Assembly: GCF_014764385.1 (NCBI RefSeq)
Contig: NZ_CP061714.1
Location: 1,984,001-2,048,000, forward strand
DNA length: 64,000 nt
Source: Luteimonas sp. MC1825
Lineage (GTDB): Bacteria > Pseudomonadota > Gammaproteobacteria > Xanthomonadales > Xanthomonadaceae
Direction: 5' to 3'
Shown here: piece by piece, positions 30,645-40,319 of the stretch
Layout of the letters: each line of letters begins with the position of its first letter
Position numbering within the stretch: the first letter of the stretch is position 1
The notes under the pieces: generated by a model
What the model saw: the letters and a program-made list of their open reading frames with translations, nothing else
The model's database searches: none
Told to the model about the DNA's origin: nothing
Position numbers and translations under genes: made by a program

Positions 30645-31283
30645 TCAGTCCTTGGCGCGCGCCGAATAGATGCGCACTTCGGTCCTGCCGTCCGGCTTGG
30701 GCACGAACACCATCTGCGTCTGCGACAGCACGTCGCCGCCCGCGGCGGTGATGTAGAACAGGCCCCAGTCCTGGGCATCGCCCATGCGGTCGAAGCTGCC
30801 GACGATGCGACAGCTGGCCTTCCTGCACGCGATGTCGACGTTGCCCGGCGTCAGCCCGGTCGCAGCCATGGTGTCCCCGGAGATGGTGGCCACCAGCGTG
30901 CGTTCGGTGGACGGCCCGGTCGCCGGATCGGCGACGTCCCGCGCGAACTGCGCCTCGAGCTCGCGCAGCTGCCGGTCGCGCGCCGCCGCCGCCTCTTCTG
31001 CTGATTGCGTCCGTCCCATCGCGGTCGCCTCATCGCCATCGCGCGCGCCCATGCCCACGCCCAGACCCGGATCCGGTTGCGCCGGACGGCGTCGCAGCCC
31101 GTCGGCGCCACCGGTTTCCAGCGCGGCCATGCGCTCGGTCAATTGCGCGATCGCGTCGGCGTCGGGCTTGGCGCGGTCCTTCGGCCCCCACACCAGTGTG
31201 GCCACCAGCGCGATCACCGCGAGCGCCGCGATCATCCACGGCAGGCGTTCCCGGAAACCCTTCTTGTTCGGCTCGACGCTCAT
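30645..31283 (-). CDS. Hypothetical membrane-anchored protein
   Basis: A 212-residue protein with a basic N-terminus (MSVEPNKKGFRERLP), one transmembrane segment at about 16-33 (MIAALAVIALVATLVWG) and a probable periplasmic remainder. Residues about 85-120 are Glu/Arg/Ala-rich and could form a coiled coil; the C-terminal part contains two Cys in IACRKASCRIVG that might form a disulfide. No enzyme motif was recognised. It is convergent to ppx and divergent from a lipoprotein gene. Confidence 0.7.
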   Translation of the reverse strand: MSVEPNKKGFRERLPWMIAALAVIALVATLVWGPKDRAKPDADAIAQLTERMAALETGGADGLRRRPAQPDPGLGVGMGARDGDEATAMGRTQSAEEAAAARDRQLRELEAQFARDVADPATGPSTERTLVATISGDTMAATGLTPGNVDIACRKASCRIVGSFDRMGDAQDWGLFYITAAGGDVLSQTQMVFVPKPDGRTEVRIYSARAKD

Positions 31284-31442
31284 CGTTGCTCCTGCGGACC
31301 AGGGCCGTGGTGGCCGAGGCAAGGCATGCACTTTAAACGCAAGCGAGCCACGGATTCCGCCACCTCACCAGCCCGCCGCGCCTACCATCCGCTACCGTAT
31401 CGCCCGATGCTATGCTCGGCGCACCCGTCACAGGAGCATGGA

Positions 31443-31919
31443 ATGACGCATCGCGTTCTGCTCGCACTGGCCTTGGCCTGCCTTGTACTCGCGGGCTGCA
31501 CCAGCGGCCCGGTGCGCCGGGTCTCCGAGCCCGCCGCCAGCATCCAGCAGCTCACCGTGGCCGCCGACGGGAGCTGGTCGGTGGAGCTGAGGCTGCAGAA
31601 CTACAGCAGCGTCCCGATGCGCTTCGACAGCCTCACCTTGGATGTCCGTATCGGCGACCAGGCCGCAGGCAAGCTCCTCCACCAGCCGGCGTTGACCGTC
31701 GGGCCCGAGTCCGCCGACGTCGTCAGCGTCACGATGCGTCCCGACGCGGGCGCACGCATGGTCCTGGCCGACGCACTCGCCTCGCGGCGCGGCGTGGATT
31801 ACGCGCTGGAAGGCAGCATCGACGCCGCGCCTGCAGATCGCAGCTCATCCCGCAGCTACAGGATCCTCCGCAAGAGCGCGCTGAGCCCGATGCCGGGCCT
31901 GCCCGGCGTGCTGCGCTGA
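31443..31919 (+). CDS. Lipoprotein with LEA14-like fold
   Basis: A 158-residue lipoprotein: signal peptide with lipobox LVLAGC, acylated Cys at about residue 19. The mature part (LTVAADGSWSVELRLQNYSSVPMRF onward) looks like the single beta-sandwich of LEA14/WHy proteins, which bind no known ligand; the assignment rests on pattern similarity. AGGAG precedes the ATG. It lies 54 bases before the acyl-CoA dehydrogenase gene. Confidence 0.72.
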   Translation: MTHRVLLALALACLVLAGCTSGPVRRVSEPAASIQQLTVAADGSWSVELRLQNYSSVPMRFDSLTLDVRIGDQAAGKLLHQPALTVGPESADVVSVTMRPDAGARMVLADALASRRGVDYALEGSIDAAPADRSSSRSYRILRKSALSPMPGLPGVLR

Positions 31920-31973
31920 GCGCCTGCGACAGGCACGACGCACCCCACCCAGACCAGGACACCGCGCGAACCC

Positions 31974-33764
31974 ATGAGCAATTACCAGGCCCCGATCGAC
32001 GATGTGCGTTTCGTGCTCAACGACGTGTTCAACGCCCAGGCGTTGTTCGCGCGCCTCGGATTCCACGATGCCAGCGCGGACGTGGTGGATGCCGTGCTCG
32101 AGGAAGCCGCGCGGTTCACCGGCAGCGTGCTCGCCCCGCTCAATGCCGTCGGCGACCAGCAGGGCTGCCACCACGACCCCGCGACGGGCGATGTCAGCAC
32201 GCCGGACGGCTTCAAGGCGGCCTATGCTCAGTTCATCGACGCCGGCTGGCCGGGCCTCACTGCCGACCCGGCGTTCGGTGGACAGGGAATGCCGCACATG
32301 CTCGGGCTGTCGGTCAACGAGATGGTCAACGCGGCCAACCTTGCCTGGGGCAACTTCCCGCTGCTGTCGCACGGCGCGGTGATGGCCATCGAGCGCCACG
32401 GCGAGGACTGGCAGCGCGACGTGTTCCTGAAGCCGCTGGTCGAAGGCCGCTGGACCGGCACCATGTGCCTGACCGAACCGCACTGTGGCACCGACCTGGG
32501 CCTGCTGCGGACGCGGGCCGAGCCTGCCGCGGACGGCACCTACGCGATCCACGGCACCAAGATCTTCATCACCGCCGGCGAGCACGACTTCACCGACAAC
32601 ATCGTGCACCTGGTGCTGGCGCGGTTGCCCGACGCACCGCCCGGGCCCAAAGGCATCTCGCTGTTCGTGGCGCCCAAGCTCAAGGTCGGCCGCGACGGCA
32701 GCATCGGCGCACGCAACGCGCTGCGCTGCGGGTCGATCGAGCACAAGATGGGCATCAAGGGCTCGGCCACCTGCGTCATGAATTTCGACGGCGCAGAAGC
32801 CTACCTGGTCGGCGAGGCGCACGGCGGCCTCAAGGCCATGTTCACCATGATGAACTCGGCGCGCATCGGGGTGGGCCTGCAGGGGCTGGGACTCTCCGAG
32901 CGCGCGTACCAGAACGCACTGCGCTACTCGCGCGAGCGCCTGCAGTCGCGTTCGCTGTCCGGGGCGAAGTTCCCGGACAAGCCCGCCGACCCGATCATTG
33001 TCCACCCCGACGTGCGGCGCATGCTGCTCTCCATCAAGTCGCTGGTGGAAGGCAGCCGCATGCTCGCGCTGCAGGCGGCCAGCCTGCTCGACATCGCCTC
33101 GCATTCCAGCGATGCCGACGAGCGCGCGCGCGCCGAGACCCTGGTCGGGTTCCTCACGCCGATCTCCAAGGCCTGCCAGACCGAATGGGGCATCGAAAAC
33201 ACCTACAACGCGCTGCAGTGCTTCGGTGGCCACGGCTACATCGTCGAGCACGGCATGGAGCAGCTCGCGCGCGACGCGCGCATCACCACGCTGTATGAGG
33301 GCACCACCGGCATCCAGGCGCTGGACCTGATCGGGCGCAAGACGGCGTCCTCGCAGGGCGCCGGCCTGAAGCTCTTCCTGGCCGAGGTGGAGGCGTTCTG
33401 CGCCGCCCATGCCGATGATCCGGAACTGGGCGCCGATGTCGCCATCCTGCGTGCCAAGGCCGCGGAGTGGACGGTGCTGACCAGGAACGTGCTGCAGCGC
33501 GCGGCCGAGAATCCGGAGGAGCTTGGCGCGGCCAGCCACGACTACCTGTTTTATTCCGGCTACGTGGTGCTGGCCTACTGGTGGCTGCGCGCCGCCGCCG
33601 CGGCGCGTGAGTCGTCGCGGAGCCAGGCGTTCAAGGACGCCAAGCGCGAGACCGCGCGCTTCTATTTCGCGCGCATCCTGCCACGCACCCTGGCGCACGC
33701 CGAGGCGATGGCTTCGGGCGCCGCATCGCTGATGACGCTCGAGGCCGACGCCTTCGACGCCTGA
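31974..33764 (+). CDS. Acyl-CoA dehydrogenase (large, DmdC-like family)
   Basis: A 596-residue FAD flavoenzyme. MCLTEPHCGTDLGLL near residue 163 and IFITAGEHD contact FAD, CFGGHGYIVEHGMEQLARDARI near 410 and TTLYEGTTGIQALDL carry the catalytic Glu region. The extra C-terminal domain (about residues 465-596) marks the long subfamily that includes 3-methylmercaptopropionyl-CoA dehydrogenases, but most members act on fatty acyl-CoA and the substrate here is unknown. It is not in an evident beta-oxidation operon. Confidence 0.88.
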   Translation: MSNYQAPIDDVRFVLNDVFNAQALFARLGFHDASADVVDAVLEEAARFTGSVLAPLNAVGDQQGCHHDPATGDVSTPDGFKAAYAQFIDAGWPGLTADPAFGGQGMPHMLGLSVNEMVNAANLAWGNFPLLSHGAVMAIERHGEDWQRDVFLKPLVEGRWTGTMCLTEPHCGTDLGLLRTRAEPAADGTYAIHGTKIFITAGEHDFTDNIVHLVLARLPDAPPGPKGISLFVAPKLKVGRDGSIGARNALRCGSIEHKMGIKGSATCVMNFDGAEAYLVGEAHGGLKAMFTMMNSARIGVGLQGLGLSERAYQNALRYSRERLQSRSLSGAKFPDKPADPIIVHPDVRRMLLSIKSLVEGSRMLALQAASLLDIASHSSDADERARAETLVGFLTPISKACQTEWGIENTYNALQCFGGHGYIVEHGMEQLARDARITTLYEGTTGIQALDLIGRKTASSQGAGLKLFLAEVEAFCAAHADDPELGADVAILRAKAAEWTVLTRNVLQRAAENPEELGAASHDYLFYSGYVVLAYWWLRAAAAARESSRSQAFKDAKRETARFYFARILPRTLAHAEAMASGAASLMTLEADAFDA

Positions 33765-33845
33765 CCTGCGTCTGCCGCCCCGCCGCCGGCCAGCTCCGGC
33801 GGCGCTACACAAGCCGTAGTCGAGGGCGTATAAGCTGTTGTTCCC

Positions 33846-34502
33846 ATGGAACCCGACAGAGCGAAACTTCGCCTCGTCCGCGGCATGGGCCCCGCCCCGC
33901 CGGCCGCCGTTGGCCTCCCGGCAGGCGCCGGCCGACATGCGCTTGACCGCGTACGCCTGCTGTCCCTGGATGCCCACGGCCGCGCCCTCGACTGGATGAG
34001 CTGGCAGGACGCGACCTGCCTCTACGTGCGCGGCGCCGTGGCCTGGACGCTGGGCGATCCCTGCCTCGCGGTGCGCGGCGGCACCTGCCGCGCCACCGGC
34101 CTGCGCAGCCTCGTGGAACTCCATCCGATCGTCGCCGCGCGCAGCCAGGCGCGCTCGCGCGCGCTCAACCCGACGCCCGCGCTGACCAACACCGCGCTGT
34201 TCGCCCGCGACCAGCACCTGTGCCTGTACTGCGGGCGCGACGTGGCGCATCGCCACCTGACCCGCGACCATGTGCATCCGCTCTCGCAGGGCGGCGAGGA
34301 CGCCTGGGAGAACGTGGTCACCGCCTGTTTTCCGTGCAATTCGCGCAAGGGCGGGCGCACGCCGCAGCAGGCGTCGATGCCGCTGCTCGCGGTGCCGTAC
34401 CGGCCGAGCTGGATCGAGCACCTGATCCTCTCCAACCGCAACATCCTCGCCGACCAGATGGCATTCCTGAAGAGCCAGTTGCCGAAGAAACCGCGCCACT
34501 GA
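33846..34502 (+). CDS. HNH endonuclease family protein
   Basis: A 218-residue protein with a zinc-supported HNH domain in the C-terminal half: LCLYCGR near residue 122, LTRDHVHPLSQGG, ENVVTACFPCNSRKGGR. The N-terminal half (LLSLDAHGRALDWMSWQDA) is the conserved leader of chromosomal HNH proteins found across gammaproteobacteria outside phage or restriction islands. Nuclease activity is likely; the target is unknown. Two CxxC pairs are intact. Confidence 0.82.
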   Translation: MEPDRAKLRLVRGMGPAPPAAVGLPAGAGRHALDRVRLLSLDAHGRALDWMSWQDATCLYVRGAVAWTLGDPCLAVRGGTCRATGLRSLVELHPIVAARSQARSRALNPTPALTNTALFARDQHLCLYCGRDVAHRHLTRDHVHPLSQGGEDAWENVVTACFPCNSRKGGRTPQQASMPLLAVPYRPSWIEHLILSNRNILADQMAFLKSQLPKKPRH

Positions 34503-34600
34503 GCGACATCCGCGCGTGCCGCCACGAACAAGCGCGACCACGGTCACCAAACGCCCGGCGCAGGTGACGCGCAGCAGCCGCAACTGCCGCAGCGCGCGCG

Positions 34601-34629
34601 TTGACGCAGCTGCCACGCTCCCGGACACT
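34601..34629 (+). promoter_or_regulatory. Candidate promoter of the linker-rich protein gene
   Basis: TTGACG (34601-34606), 17-base spacer, GACACT (34624-34629), 33 bases before the ATG at 34662. The -35 is close to consensus, the -10 weaker. Confidence 0.45.
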
Positions 34630-34661
34630 CGCTCATCACTGTTTCCGGAGCATGTTCGCCC

Positions 34662-35840
34662 ATGTCGCTGACCCTCGGCCTGACCGGCATGGACCCGGCT
34701 ACAGAAACGGCGTTGAAGGCCGCGTTCGACGATGGCAACGCACGCCTCGGCGGCGCGTGGCGCCTGCTCCCGGAAGCCGAAGCCGACCACGTCGTCGTCG
34801 ACATGGACAGCATGTACGGTCCGATGAGCTGGCTGCGCCTGCATGCCGCCGGACGCCACGTGATCGGGCTGACGTCGGCGGCGCGGAGCCAGACCGAGTT
34901 CCGCCTTGGAAGGCCATTTGATGGCGCCCAGGTCGCAGAGCTGCTGGCCGAAGTCGCGCGCAGCGTCGGTGTCGAGCTTGCCGCCACGCCGGCGCCCGGG
35001 ATCGGAAGCGCCGCCGCGAATGCGGCTCCCGCGGCCGCGGAACAGCACGAAGCGGTTGCACCCGCACCGGTTGCAGCCAACGCCATGTCCGCGGCACTGG
35101 ATGCAGTGGAAGCCGCCCCACCACCCGTGGCGCCCGCGCCACCCGCAGCGGTGGCAGCGCTGCCGGAACCTCCCATGCAGGCGGTCCCGCCGGATGAGGA
35201 TTCCGGCGGCACCGTCGAGATGCTGCCGGTCGAAGAGGCCGAGGAGCTGATTGAGGAACCTCCACCCGTGCCCGACGACCTCGCCGCGTGGCTCCGTCCC
35301 GGCGCGCTGTCCGGCCGCGTGCGATTCCGCCGCGCGTCGGGTCCGACCCTGTTCATCGATGCGGACAACGACAGGTGGCACGGCCCGACGCCCCTGAATC
35401 CGCTCGCCGGCTATTTCGAAGGCGCGCTCGAGGCCTCCGACTTCGCACCGGTCGACGCCGCCACCTGGGCGCGCGAGACCGCCGCTGCGGGCGCGCCGCA
35501 GCCGCTGGCTCGCCTGCGCTGGCTCGGTGGCCTGCTCGCCGGCGGCGGCGCCCTGCTGCCCGGGGAAGACCCCGCCGGGCGGTTTGCACTCACCAAGTGG
35601 CCGCAGACCGAGCGCGAATATCCGCGCCACTTCCGCATCGCGACCGCGATGATGAAAGGACCCGCAACGGTGGCCGAGATCGCCGAAGCCAGCGGCATCC
35701 CCGAGGCCGACGTCGCCGACTTCATCAATGCCAATCTGGCCACGGGCTACGCCGAGGCCGTGGTAGAGGCACCGCCGGTCGTCGAAGAGCCGGTCAAGGC
35801 GCGCGCCGGCGGCTTGCTGGGGCGCCTGCGCAACCGCTGA
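34662..35840 (+). CDS. Uncharacterised protein with Ala/Pro-rich linker
   Basis: A 392-residue cytoplasmic protein of unknown function. Residues 1-105 look like an alpha/beta domain reminiscent of a degenerate receiver ([26 protein letters not shown]). Residues about 110-195 are an Ala/Pro/Val-rich linker ending in a Glu-rich patch. From about 200 a second domain contains [14 protein letters not shown], a Trp-rich stretch, and a helical segment ending in [20 protein letters not shown] that resembles a winged-helix. No catalytic motif was recognised. It could be a regulatory or scaffold protein; that is inference. Confidence 0.65.
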   Translation: MSLTLGLTGMDPATETALKAAFDDGNARLGGAWRLLPEAEADHVVVDMDSMYGPMSWLRLHAAGRHVIGLTSAARSQTEFRLGRPFDGAQVAELLAEVARSVGVELAATPAPGIGSAAANAAPAAAEQHEAVAPAPVAANAMSAALDAVEAAPPPVAPAPPAAVAALPEPPMQAVPPDEDSGGTVEMLPVEEAEELIEEPPPVPDDLAAWLRPGALSGRVRFRRASGPTLFIDADNDRWHGPTPLNPLAGYFEGALEASDFAPVDAATWARETAAAGAPQPLARLRWLGGLLAGGGALLPGEDPAGRFALTKWPQTEREYPRHFRIATAMMKGPATVAEIAEASGIPEADVADFINANLATGYAEAVVEAPPVVEEPVKARAGGLLGRLRNR

Positions 35841-35907
35841 ACGGGGGCCAGCCACGCGGCGCCCCGCCGCCACGCGCCGCGGGGCCCTGCCGTCTTACAA
35901 TGTGCGG

Positions 35908-37821
35908 ATGATCGACTCCACCCGCCATCCGCGCCTTGCGCGCATCGACAACCCGGCCCGCCTGCGCGAATTCGACGAGGCCGAGCTGCCCGCGATCGCC
36001 GACGAGCTGCGCGCCTACCTCATTGAATCCGTCGGCAAGAGCGGCGGCCATTTCGGCGCGGGCCTTGGCGTGGTGGAGCTGACCACCGCCCTGCACTATC
36101 TTTACGACACCCCGCGCGACCGCATCGTCTGGGACGTCGGCCACCAGGCGTATCCGCACAAGATCCTGACCGGGCGCCGCGACAGCATCCACACGGTCAA
36201 GCAGAAGGACGGCGTTGCGCCGTTCCCCAAGCGCGAGGAAAGCGAGTACGACACGTTCGGCGTCGGTCACTCCTCCACCAGCATCTCGGCCGCGCTGGGC
36301 ATGGCGATCGCCGCCGCGCGCGCCGGTGACGACCGCAAGGTGGTGGCGGTGATCGGCGACGGCGCAATGACCGCCGGCATGGCCTACGAGGCGCTCAACC
36401 ACGCCGGCGGCATGGACCCCGAGCCCAACCTGCTGGTGGTGCTCAACGACAACCGCATGTCGATCAGCGAGAACGTCGGCGGGCTGACCAAGATGCTGGG
36501 CCGCGCCACCGGCAGCCAGACGCTCAACGCGTTGCGCGAGGGCGGCAAGAAGCTGCTCGGCGACAAGCGCGGCGCGCCGGCGAAATTCGTGCGCCGCTGG
36601 GAAGAGCACTGGAAGGGCATGTTCGTGCCGTCCACGCTGTTCGAGGAAATGGGCTTCCACTACACCGGCCCGATCGACGGCAATGACATCAAGGCGCTGG
36701 TCTCGGCGCTCAAGGTGGTGCGGGGCATGAAGGGCCCGCAGCTGCTGCACGTCATCACCACCAAGGGCAAGGGCTACGAGCGCGCCGAAGGCGACCAGAT
36801 CGGCTACCACGCCGTCTCGCCGTTCGACCCCGACCAGGGCCTGGTGTCCAAGCCCGGCGCGGTCAAGAAGCCCACCTACACCGACGTCTTCGGCGACTGG
36901 CTGTGCGACATGGCCGCGGCCGACGACACGCTGATGGCGATCACCCCGGCGATGCGCGAAGGCTCGGGCCTGGTGCGCTTCAGCAAGGAGTACCCGGCGC
37001 GCTATTTCGATGTCGCCATCGCCGAGCAGCACGCGGTCACGCTGGCCGCGGGCATGGCCTGCGAGGGCGCGAAGCCCGTCGTCGCCATCTATTCGACGTT
37101 CCTCCAGCGCGGCTACGACCAGCTGGTGCACGACGTCGCCGTCCAGCAGCTCGACGTGCTGTTCGCGATCGACCGCGGCGGCGTGGTCGGCCCCGATGGC
37201 GCCACCCACGCCGGCAACCTCGACCTCAGCTACCTGCGCTGCGTGCCGCACATGGTGGTGATGGCGCCGGCCGACGAACGCGAGTGCCGGCAGATGCTGA
37301 CCACCGGTTTCCGCCACCCGGGCCCGGCCGCGGTGCGCTATCCGCGTGGCAGTGGCACCGGCATCGCCGCCGGCGACGCACTCGAGACGCTGCCGATCGG
37401 CAAGGCCGAACTCCGTCGCGCCGGCACGCGCGTCGCGCTGCTGGCGTTTGGCGCTACGGTGCCGGCGGCCGAAGCGGTCGCCACCGAGCTCGGCCTCACC
37501 CTGGTCAACATGCGTTTCATCAAGCCGCTCGACCGCGAACTGCTGCTGCAGCTGGCCGCGAGCCACGAGGGCTTTGTCACCATCGAGGACAACGTGGTGA
37601 TGGGCGGTGCCGGCTCCGCGGTGTCGGAGCTCCTGGCGGCTGAAAACGTGTTGTTGCCGGTCCTGCACCTCGGCCTGCCGGACGCCTTCCAGCACCACGC
37701 CAGCCGCGAGGACCTGCTGGCCGAGGCCGGCATCGACGCCGCAGGCATCCGCGCCGCCGTCCTGGCGCGCTGGCCACAGGCCGAGCAGCCCGCGGCGGCG
37801 CCGCGCACCGCCGCCGGCTGA
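35908..37821 (+). CDS. dxs: 1-deoxy-D-xylulose-5-phosphate synthase
   Basis: A 637-residue thiamine-diphosphate enzyme that condenses pyruvate and glyceraldehyde 3-phosphate in the first step of the MEP isoprenoid pathway. [35 protein letters not shown] near residue 75, the TPP motif [32 protein letters not shown], and the C-terminal [15 protein letters not shown] (DRAG-like signature) are all present. ATG 35908 is preferred over a GTG six bases upstream. Confidence 0.96.
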   Translation: MIDSTRHPRLARIDNPARLREFDEAELPAIADELRAYLIESVGKSGGHFGAGLGVVELTTALHYLYDTPRDRIVWDVGHQAYPHKILTGRRDSIHTVKQKDGVAPFPKREESEYDTFGVGHSSTSISAALGMAIAAARAGDDRKVVAVIGDGAMTAGMAYEALNHAGGMDPEPNLLVVLNDNRMSISENVGGLTKMLGRATGSQTLNALREGGKKLLGDKRGAPAKFVRRWEEHWKGMFVPSTLFEEMGFHYTGPIDGNDIKALVSALKVVRGMKGPQLLHVITTKGKGYERAEGDQIGYHAVSPFDPDQGLVSKPGAVKKPTYTDVFGDWLCDMAAADDTLMAITPAMREGSGLVRFSKEYPARYFDVAIAEQHAVTLAAGMACEGAKPVVAIYSTFLQRGYDQLVHDVAVQQLDVLFAIDRGGVVGPDGATHAGNLDLSYLRCVPHMVVMAPADERECRQMLTTGFRHPGPAAVRYPRGSGTGIAAGDALETLPIGKAELRRAGTRVALLAFGATVPAAEAVATELGLTLVNMRFIKPLDRELLLQLAASHEGFVTIEDNVVMGGAGSAVSELLAAENVLLPVLHLGLPDAFQHHASREDLLAEAGIDAAGIRAAVLARWPQAEQPAAAPRTAAG

Positions 37822-37829
37822 CGGCCGCC

Positions 37830-37857
37830 CGCTGACCGCTGAACGCTGAACGCCGAA
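37830..37857. repeat. Heptanucleotide tandem repeat after dxs
   Basis: Four copies of a 7-base unit: CGCTGAC, CGCTGAA, CGCTGAA, CGCCGAA, in the 43-base spacer between the convergent dxs and GumN-like genes. Confidence 0.65.
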
Positions 37858-37864
37858 GCCGGAC

Positions 37865-38899
37865 TCAGGGTGCCTGGATCTCGTAGCCGCGCTCGCGCAG
37901 CTGCGCGAGCAGGCCGTCCTCCGCCAGCAGTTGCGACATCGGCAGCGCGGCGAAGCTCACCGGGTTCTCCGCCAGCGCCTTGTCTGCATTCGCCAGCCAC
38001 GCCTGGTCGGCCCGCGCGCGCAAGTCGTTGAATCCCAGGCGCCGCGCCAGCGCGCTGGCGGTGAGCGCCTCCATGCAGGTCCGGTAATGGTCGTCGTAGG
38101 GAAGCGCGCCGAGCGCTTCAAGGTCGCCGTCGGCCCAGGCATTGGCGCGCGCACGCATGTTGTCGAGGTCGGTCTCGATGCGAGCCATGGTGCCCGCGAA
38201 ACACTCGCGGTCGGCGAGGTCGCTGTCGTTGAGCTCCTTCAACACGGCCTTGGGGTCCTCGAGCGTCAGGGCGACCTTGCTCTCGACCAGTGGCACGCCG
38301 GCGTCCCTCGCCGCCCTGCGCACCACCGGCGTGACCACGCCGCCCATGCGCAACCCCGACTTCTTCAGCGCCGCCTCGTACAACTCCTGCGCGGCCACCA
38401 GCGGCCGCCGCTTTTCCACGCCGCGGTCGTGGCCCATGTAACGCGCCTTGAGCAACTGCCAGCGCGCGTAGAGGTCGGCGGAGACCACGTCGCGCAGCGG
38501 CCGCTTGGCCGGGTTGTTGCGTGCGCGCAGCATCGCCGGCACCAGTGCCAGGCCCCGGAACATCCCGATGTCGGAATTCACCGCGACGTAAGGCGCCTCG
38601 ATCACCGCCTGCGAGCGCGCGATGACGGCCTCGACGTCGGCCGAATTCCAGTCCATGCGCCGCGGCAGCGGCGACACGGTGCCGAGGATGTGCAGCACGT
38701 GGCCTCCCTTCGACACCTTCCACATGCCGGGACCGGGCCGCGTGCCCGACACCACCAGCGCCTCGAGATCGCGGATGGCCGGTCCGGAAGTCGGGGCGGC
38801 GGGCTGGGCGCCTGCGAGCTTGCCGACGGCGACCAGGCACAGCACGCCGGCCACGGCCCATGCCTGGCCGCGCCTGCGGACGGATTGCGAAAGAGTCAT
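37865..38899 (-). CDS. TraB/GumN family protein
   Basis: A 344-residue exported or membrane-tethered protein with a hydrophobic N-terminal segment (AWAVAGVLCLVAVGKLAGA) acting as signal peptide. MWKVSKGGHVLHILGTVSPLP is the conserved TraB/GumN N-terminal motif, and VEKRRPLVAAQELYEAAL lies in the middle. The family includes GumN of the xanthan cluster and has been proposed to be metalloprotease-like, but no function is established here. It is divergent from the diguanylate cyclase gene. Confidence 0.82.
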   Translation of the reverse strand: MTLSQSVRRRGQAWAVAGVLCLVAVGKLAGAQPAAPTSGPAIRDLEALVVSGTRPGPGMWKVSKGGHVLHILGTVSPLPRRMDWNSADVEAVIARSQAVIEAPYVAVNSDIGMFRGLALVPAMLRARNNPAKRPLRDVVSADLYARWQLLKARYMGHDRGVEKRRPLVAAQELYEAALKKSGLRMGGVVTPVVRRAARDAGVPLVESKVALTLEDPKAVLKELNDSDLADRECFAGTMARIETDLDNMRARANAWADGDLEALGALPYDDHYRTCMEALTASALARRLGFNDLRARADQAWLANADKALAENPVSFAALPMSQLLAEDGLLAQLRERGYEIQAP

Positions 38900-39030
38900 G
38901 CGCGGTCCCTGCCTGTGGATGCGACACCATTCGAGCGCGCCCGGGGACGAAGGTTCCTGTCGGCGCGCCAGCCGGTCGCGCACTATAATCACGATGCGCC
39001 GGGCATCGCCCCGGCCCATGGGGGGATGCG

Positions 39031-40116
39031 TTGCAGGACCCACAGACGGCTCGCCCGGGGCCGACACACGCCACGGGTTTCAACTTGACCCGCGCACGTA
39101 CGGCGCTGCCGCGTCGCATCTACCCGTACCGCGTCCTCGGCATGGCACTTGGTGCGCTGGCGATTGCGACCGTCCTGGCCGAACTGCAGGCGGGGCCGCT
39201 GCTCTGGGCGCTGTGCGCGTTCACCGGCGTGGCCTGGCCACAGCTCGCCCATGTGCTGGCGCGGCGCAGCGCTTCGCCCTTCGTTGCCGAGCAACGCAAC
39301 CTGGTCATGGATTCCGCGCTCGCGGCGCTGTGGGTACCGCTGCTGCACTTCAACCTGTTGCCGGCCGTGCTGCTGATCGCCCTTCCCGCCGCTGACAAGA
39401 TCAATACCGATATCCCGGGGCTGTACAGGCGCACCTTGCTGCCGACATGTGCCGCGGTGCTCGCGGGCGGCCTCGCGACCGGGTTCGCGTTTGCGCCCGC
39501 GTCCAGCACCGGCGTCGTGCTGGCCTGCCTGCCGATGCTGTTGATCCACACGTTCGCCGTCAGCCACGGGCGCCGGCAACTGGTGAGGAAGGTGCTGCGC
39601 AAGAACCAGGAACTCGACCTGCTCAGCCGCACCGACATGCTCACCGGGCTGCGCTCGCGCGACCACTGGGAGCGCGAGGTCGCGCGCACGCTGCACGAGG
39701 TGCATGCAGGGGCCGGGCCGGCCGTGCTGGTGATGATCGACGTGGACGGCTTCAAGCAGGCCAACGACCGCTACGGCCACATCGCCGGTGACGCGCTGTT
39801 GCGCGAGGTGGCCGCGCTGCTGCTGCGCGCCCTGCGACCCGCAGATGTGGCTGGTCGCTTCGGCGGGGACGAGTTCGCGGTGGTGTGCCCGGCGACCGCG
39901 CTGCCCGAGGCGGCCGCGCTCGCCGAGGCGTTCCGTGCCGCGGTCGAGAACATCCGCCTGCCACAGGCGCCGGACCTGGCCCACTCGGTGAGCATCGGCA
40001 TCGCCGCGGCGCGGCCCAACCATGCGCGCATCGAGGACTGGGTCAACGCCGCCGATGCCGCGTTGTACGAGGCCAAGCGCAACGGTCGAAACCGCATGAT
40101 GCTCGCGCGCAAGTGA
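39031..40116 (+). CDS. MASE2-GGDEF diguanylate cyclase
   Basis: A 361-residue inner-membrane protein. Residues about 30-185 carry several hydrophobic helices of the MASE2 type (RIYPYRVLGMALGALAIATV). The GGDEF domain has IDVDGFKQANDRYGH and the intact active site GRFGGDEFAVV near residue 282. An RPAD inhibitory site lies five residues before GGDEF, so product feedback is likely. It should make cyclic di-GMP from two GTP. TTG 39031 follows GGGGGA closely and there is no ATG before the first membrane helix, so TTG is the best start. Confidence 0.88.
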   Translation: MQDPQTARPGPTHATGFNLTRARTALPRRIYPYRVLGMALGALAIATVLAELQAGPLLWALCAFTGVAWPQLAHVLARRSASPFVAEQRNLVMDSALAALWVPLLHFNLLPAVLLIALPAADKINTDIPGLYRRTLLPTCAAVLAGGLATGFAFAPASSTGVVLACLPMLLIHTFAVSHGRRQLVRKVLRKNQELDLLSRTDMLTGLRSRDHWEREVARTLHEVHAGAGPAVLVMIDVDGFKQANDRYGHIAGDALLREVAALLLRALRPADVAGRFGGDEFAVVCPATALPEAAALAEAFRAAVENIRLPQAPDLAHSVSIGIAAARPNHARIEDWVNAADAALYEAKRNGRNRMMLARK

Positions 40117-40134
40117 GCGCCACTCCACGAGGTG

Positions 40135-40168
40135 AATAAAAAACGGCCCGCGAGTGATCGCAGGCCGT
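40135..40168 (-). terminator. Terminator of tRNA-Pro(GGG)
   Basis: On the minus strand, ACGGCCTGCGA and TCGCGGGCCGT arms (one mismatch) around a four-base loop, followed by TTTTTTATT. It lies 17 bases after the tRNA CCA. Confidence 0.8.
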
Positions 40169-40184
40169 TGAAGTCACACAGATT

Positions 40185-40261
40185 TGGTCGGGGTAGCCGG
40201 ATTTGAACCGACGACCACTTGTCCCCCAGACAAGTGCGCTACCAGGCTGCGCTATACCCCG
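40185..40261 (-). tRNA. tRNA-Pro (GGG)
   Basis: A 77-base tRNA with acceptor CGGGGTA/TACCCCG, anticodon stem CTTGT/ACAAG around CTGGGGG (GGG), T-arm CGGTTCAAATCCG and encoded CCA. Confidence 0.96.
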
Positions 40262-40272
40262 GATGGGTGCGG

Positions 40273-40278
40273 ATTATA
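40273..40278 (-). promoter_or_regulatory. -10 element of the tRNA-Pro(GGG) promoter
   Basis: Perfect TATAAT on the minus strand, 11 bases upstream of the mature tRNA. No convincing -35 at 16-18 bases, so expression may rely on the strong -10. Confidence 0.5.
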
Positions 40279-40319
40279 GCCGGCGCAGCGCCTTCATGCG
40301 CGCCCTGCCGGCAGGTTGT

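Noticed and set aside
31845..35873. A 1342-codon open frame on the minus strand
   Set aside because: It lies antisense over the acyl-CoA dehydrogenase, HNH and other well-supported genes. Its translation is Arg/Ala/Gly/His-rich with no family motif, as expected of high-GC antisense frames.
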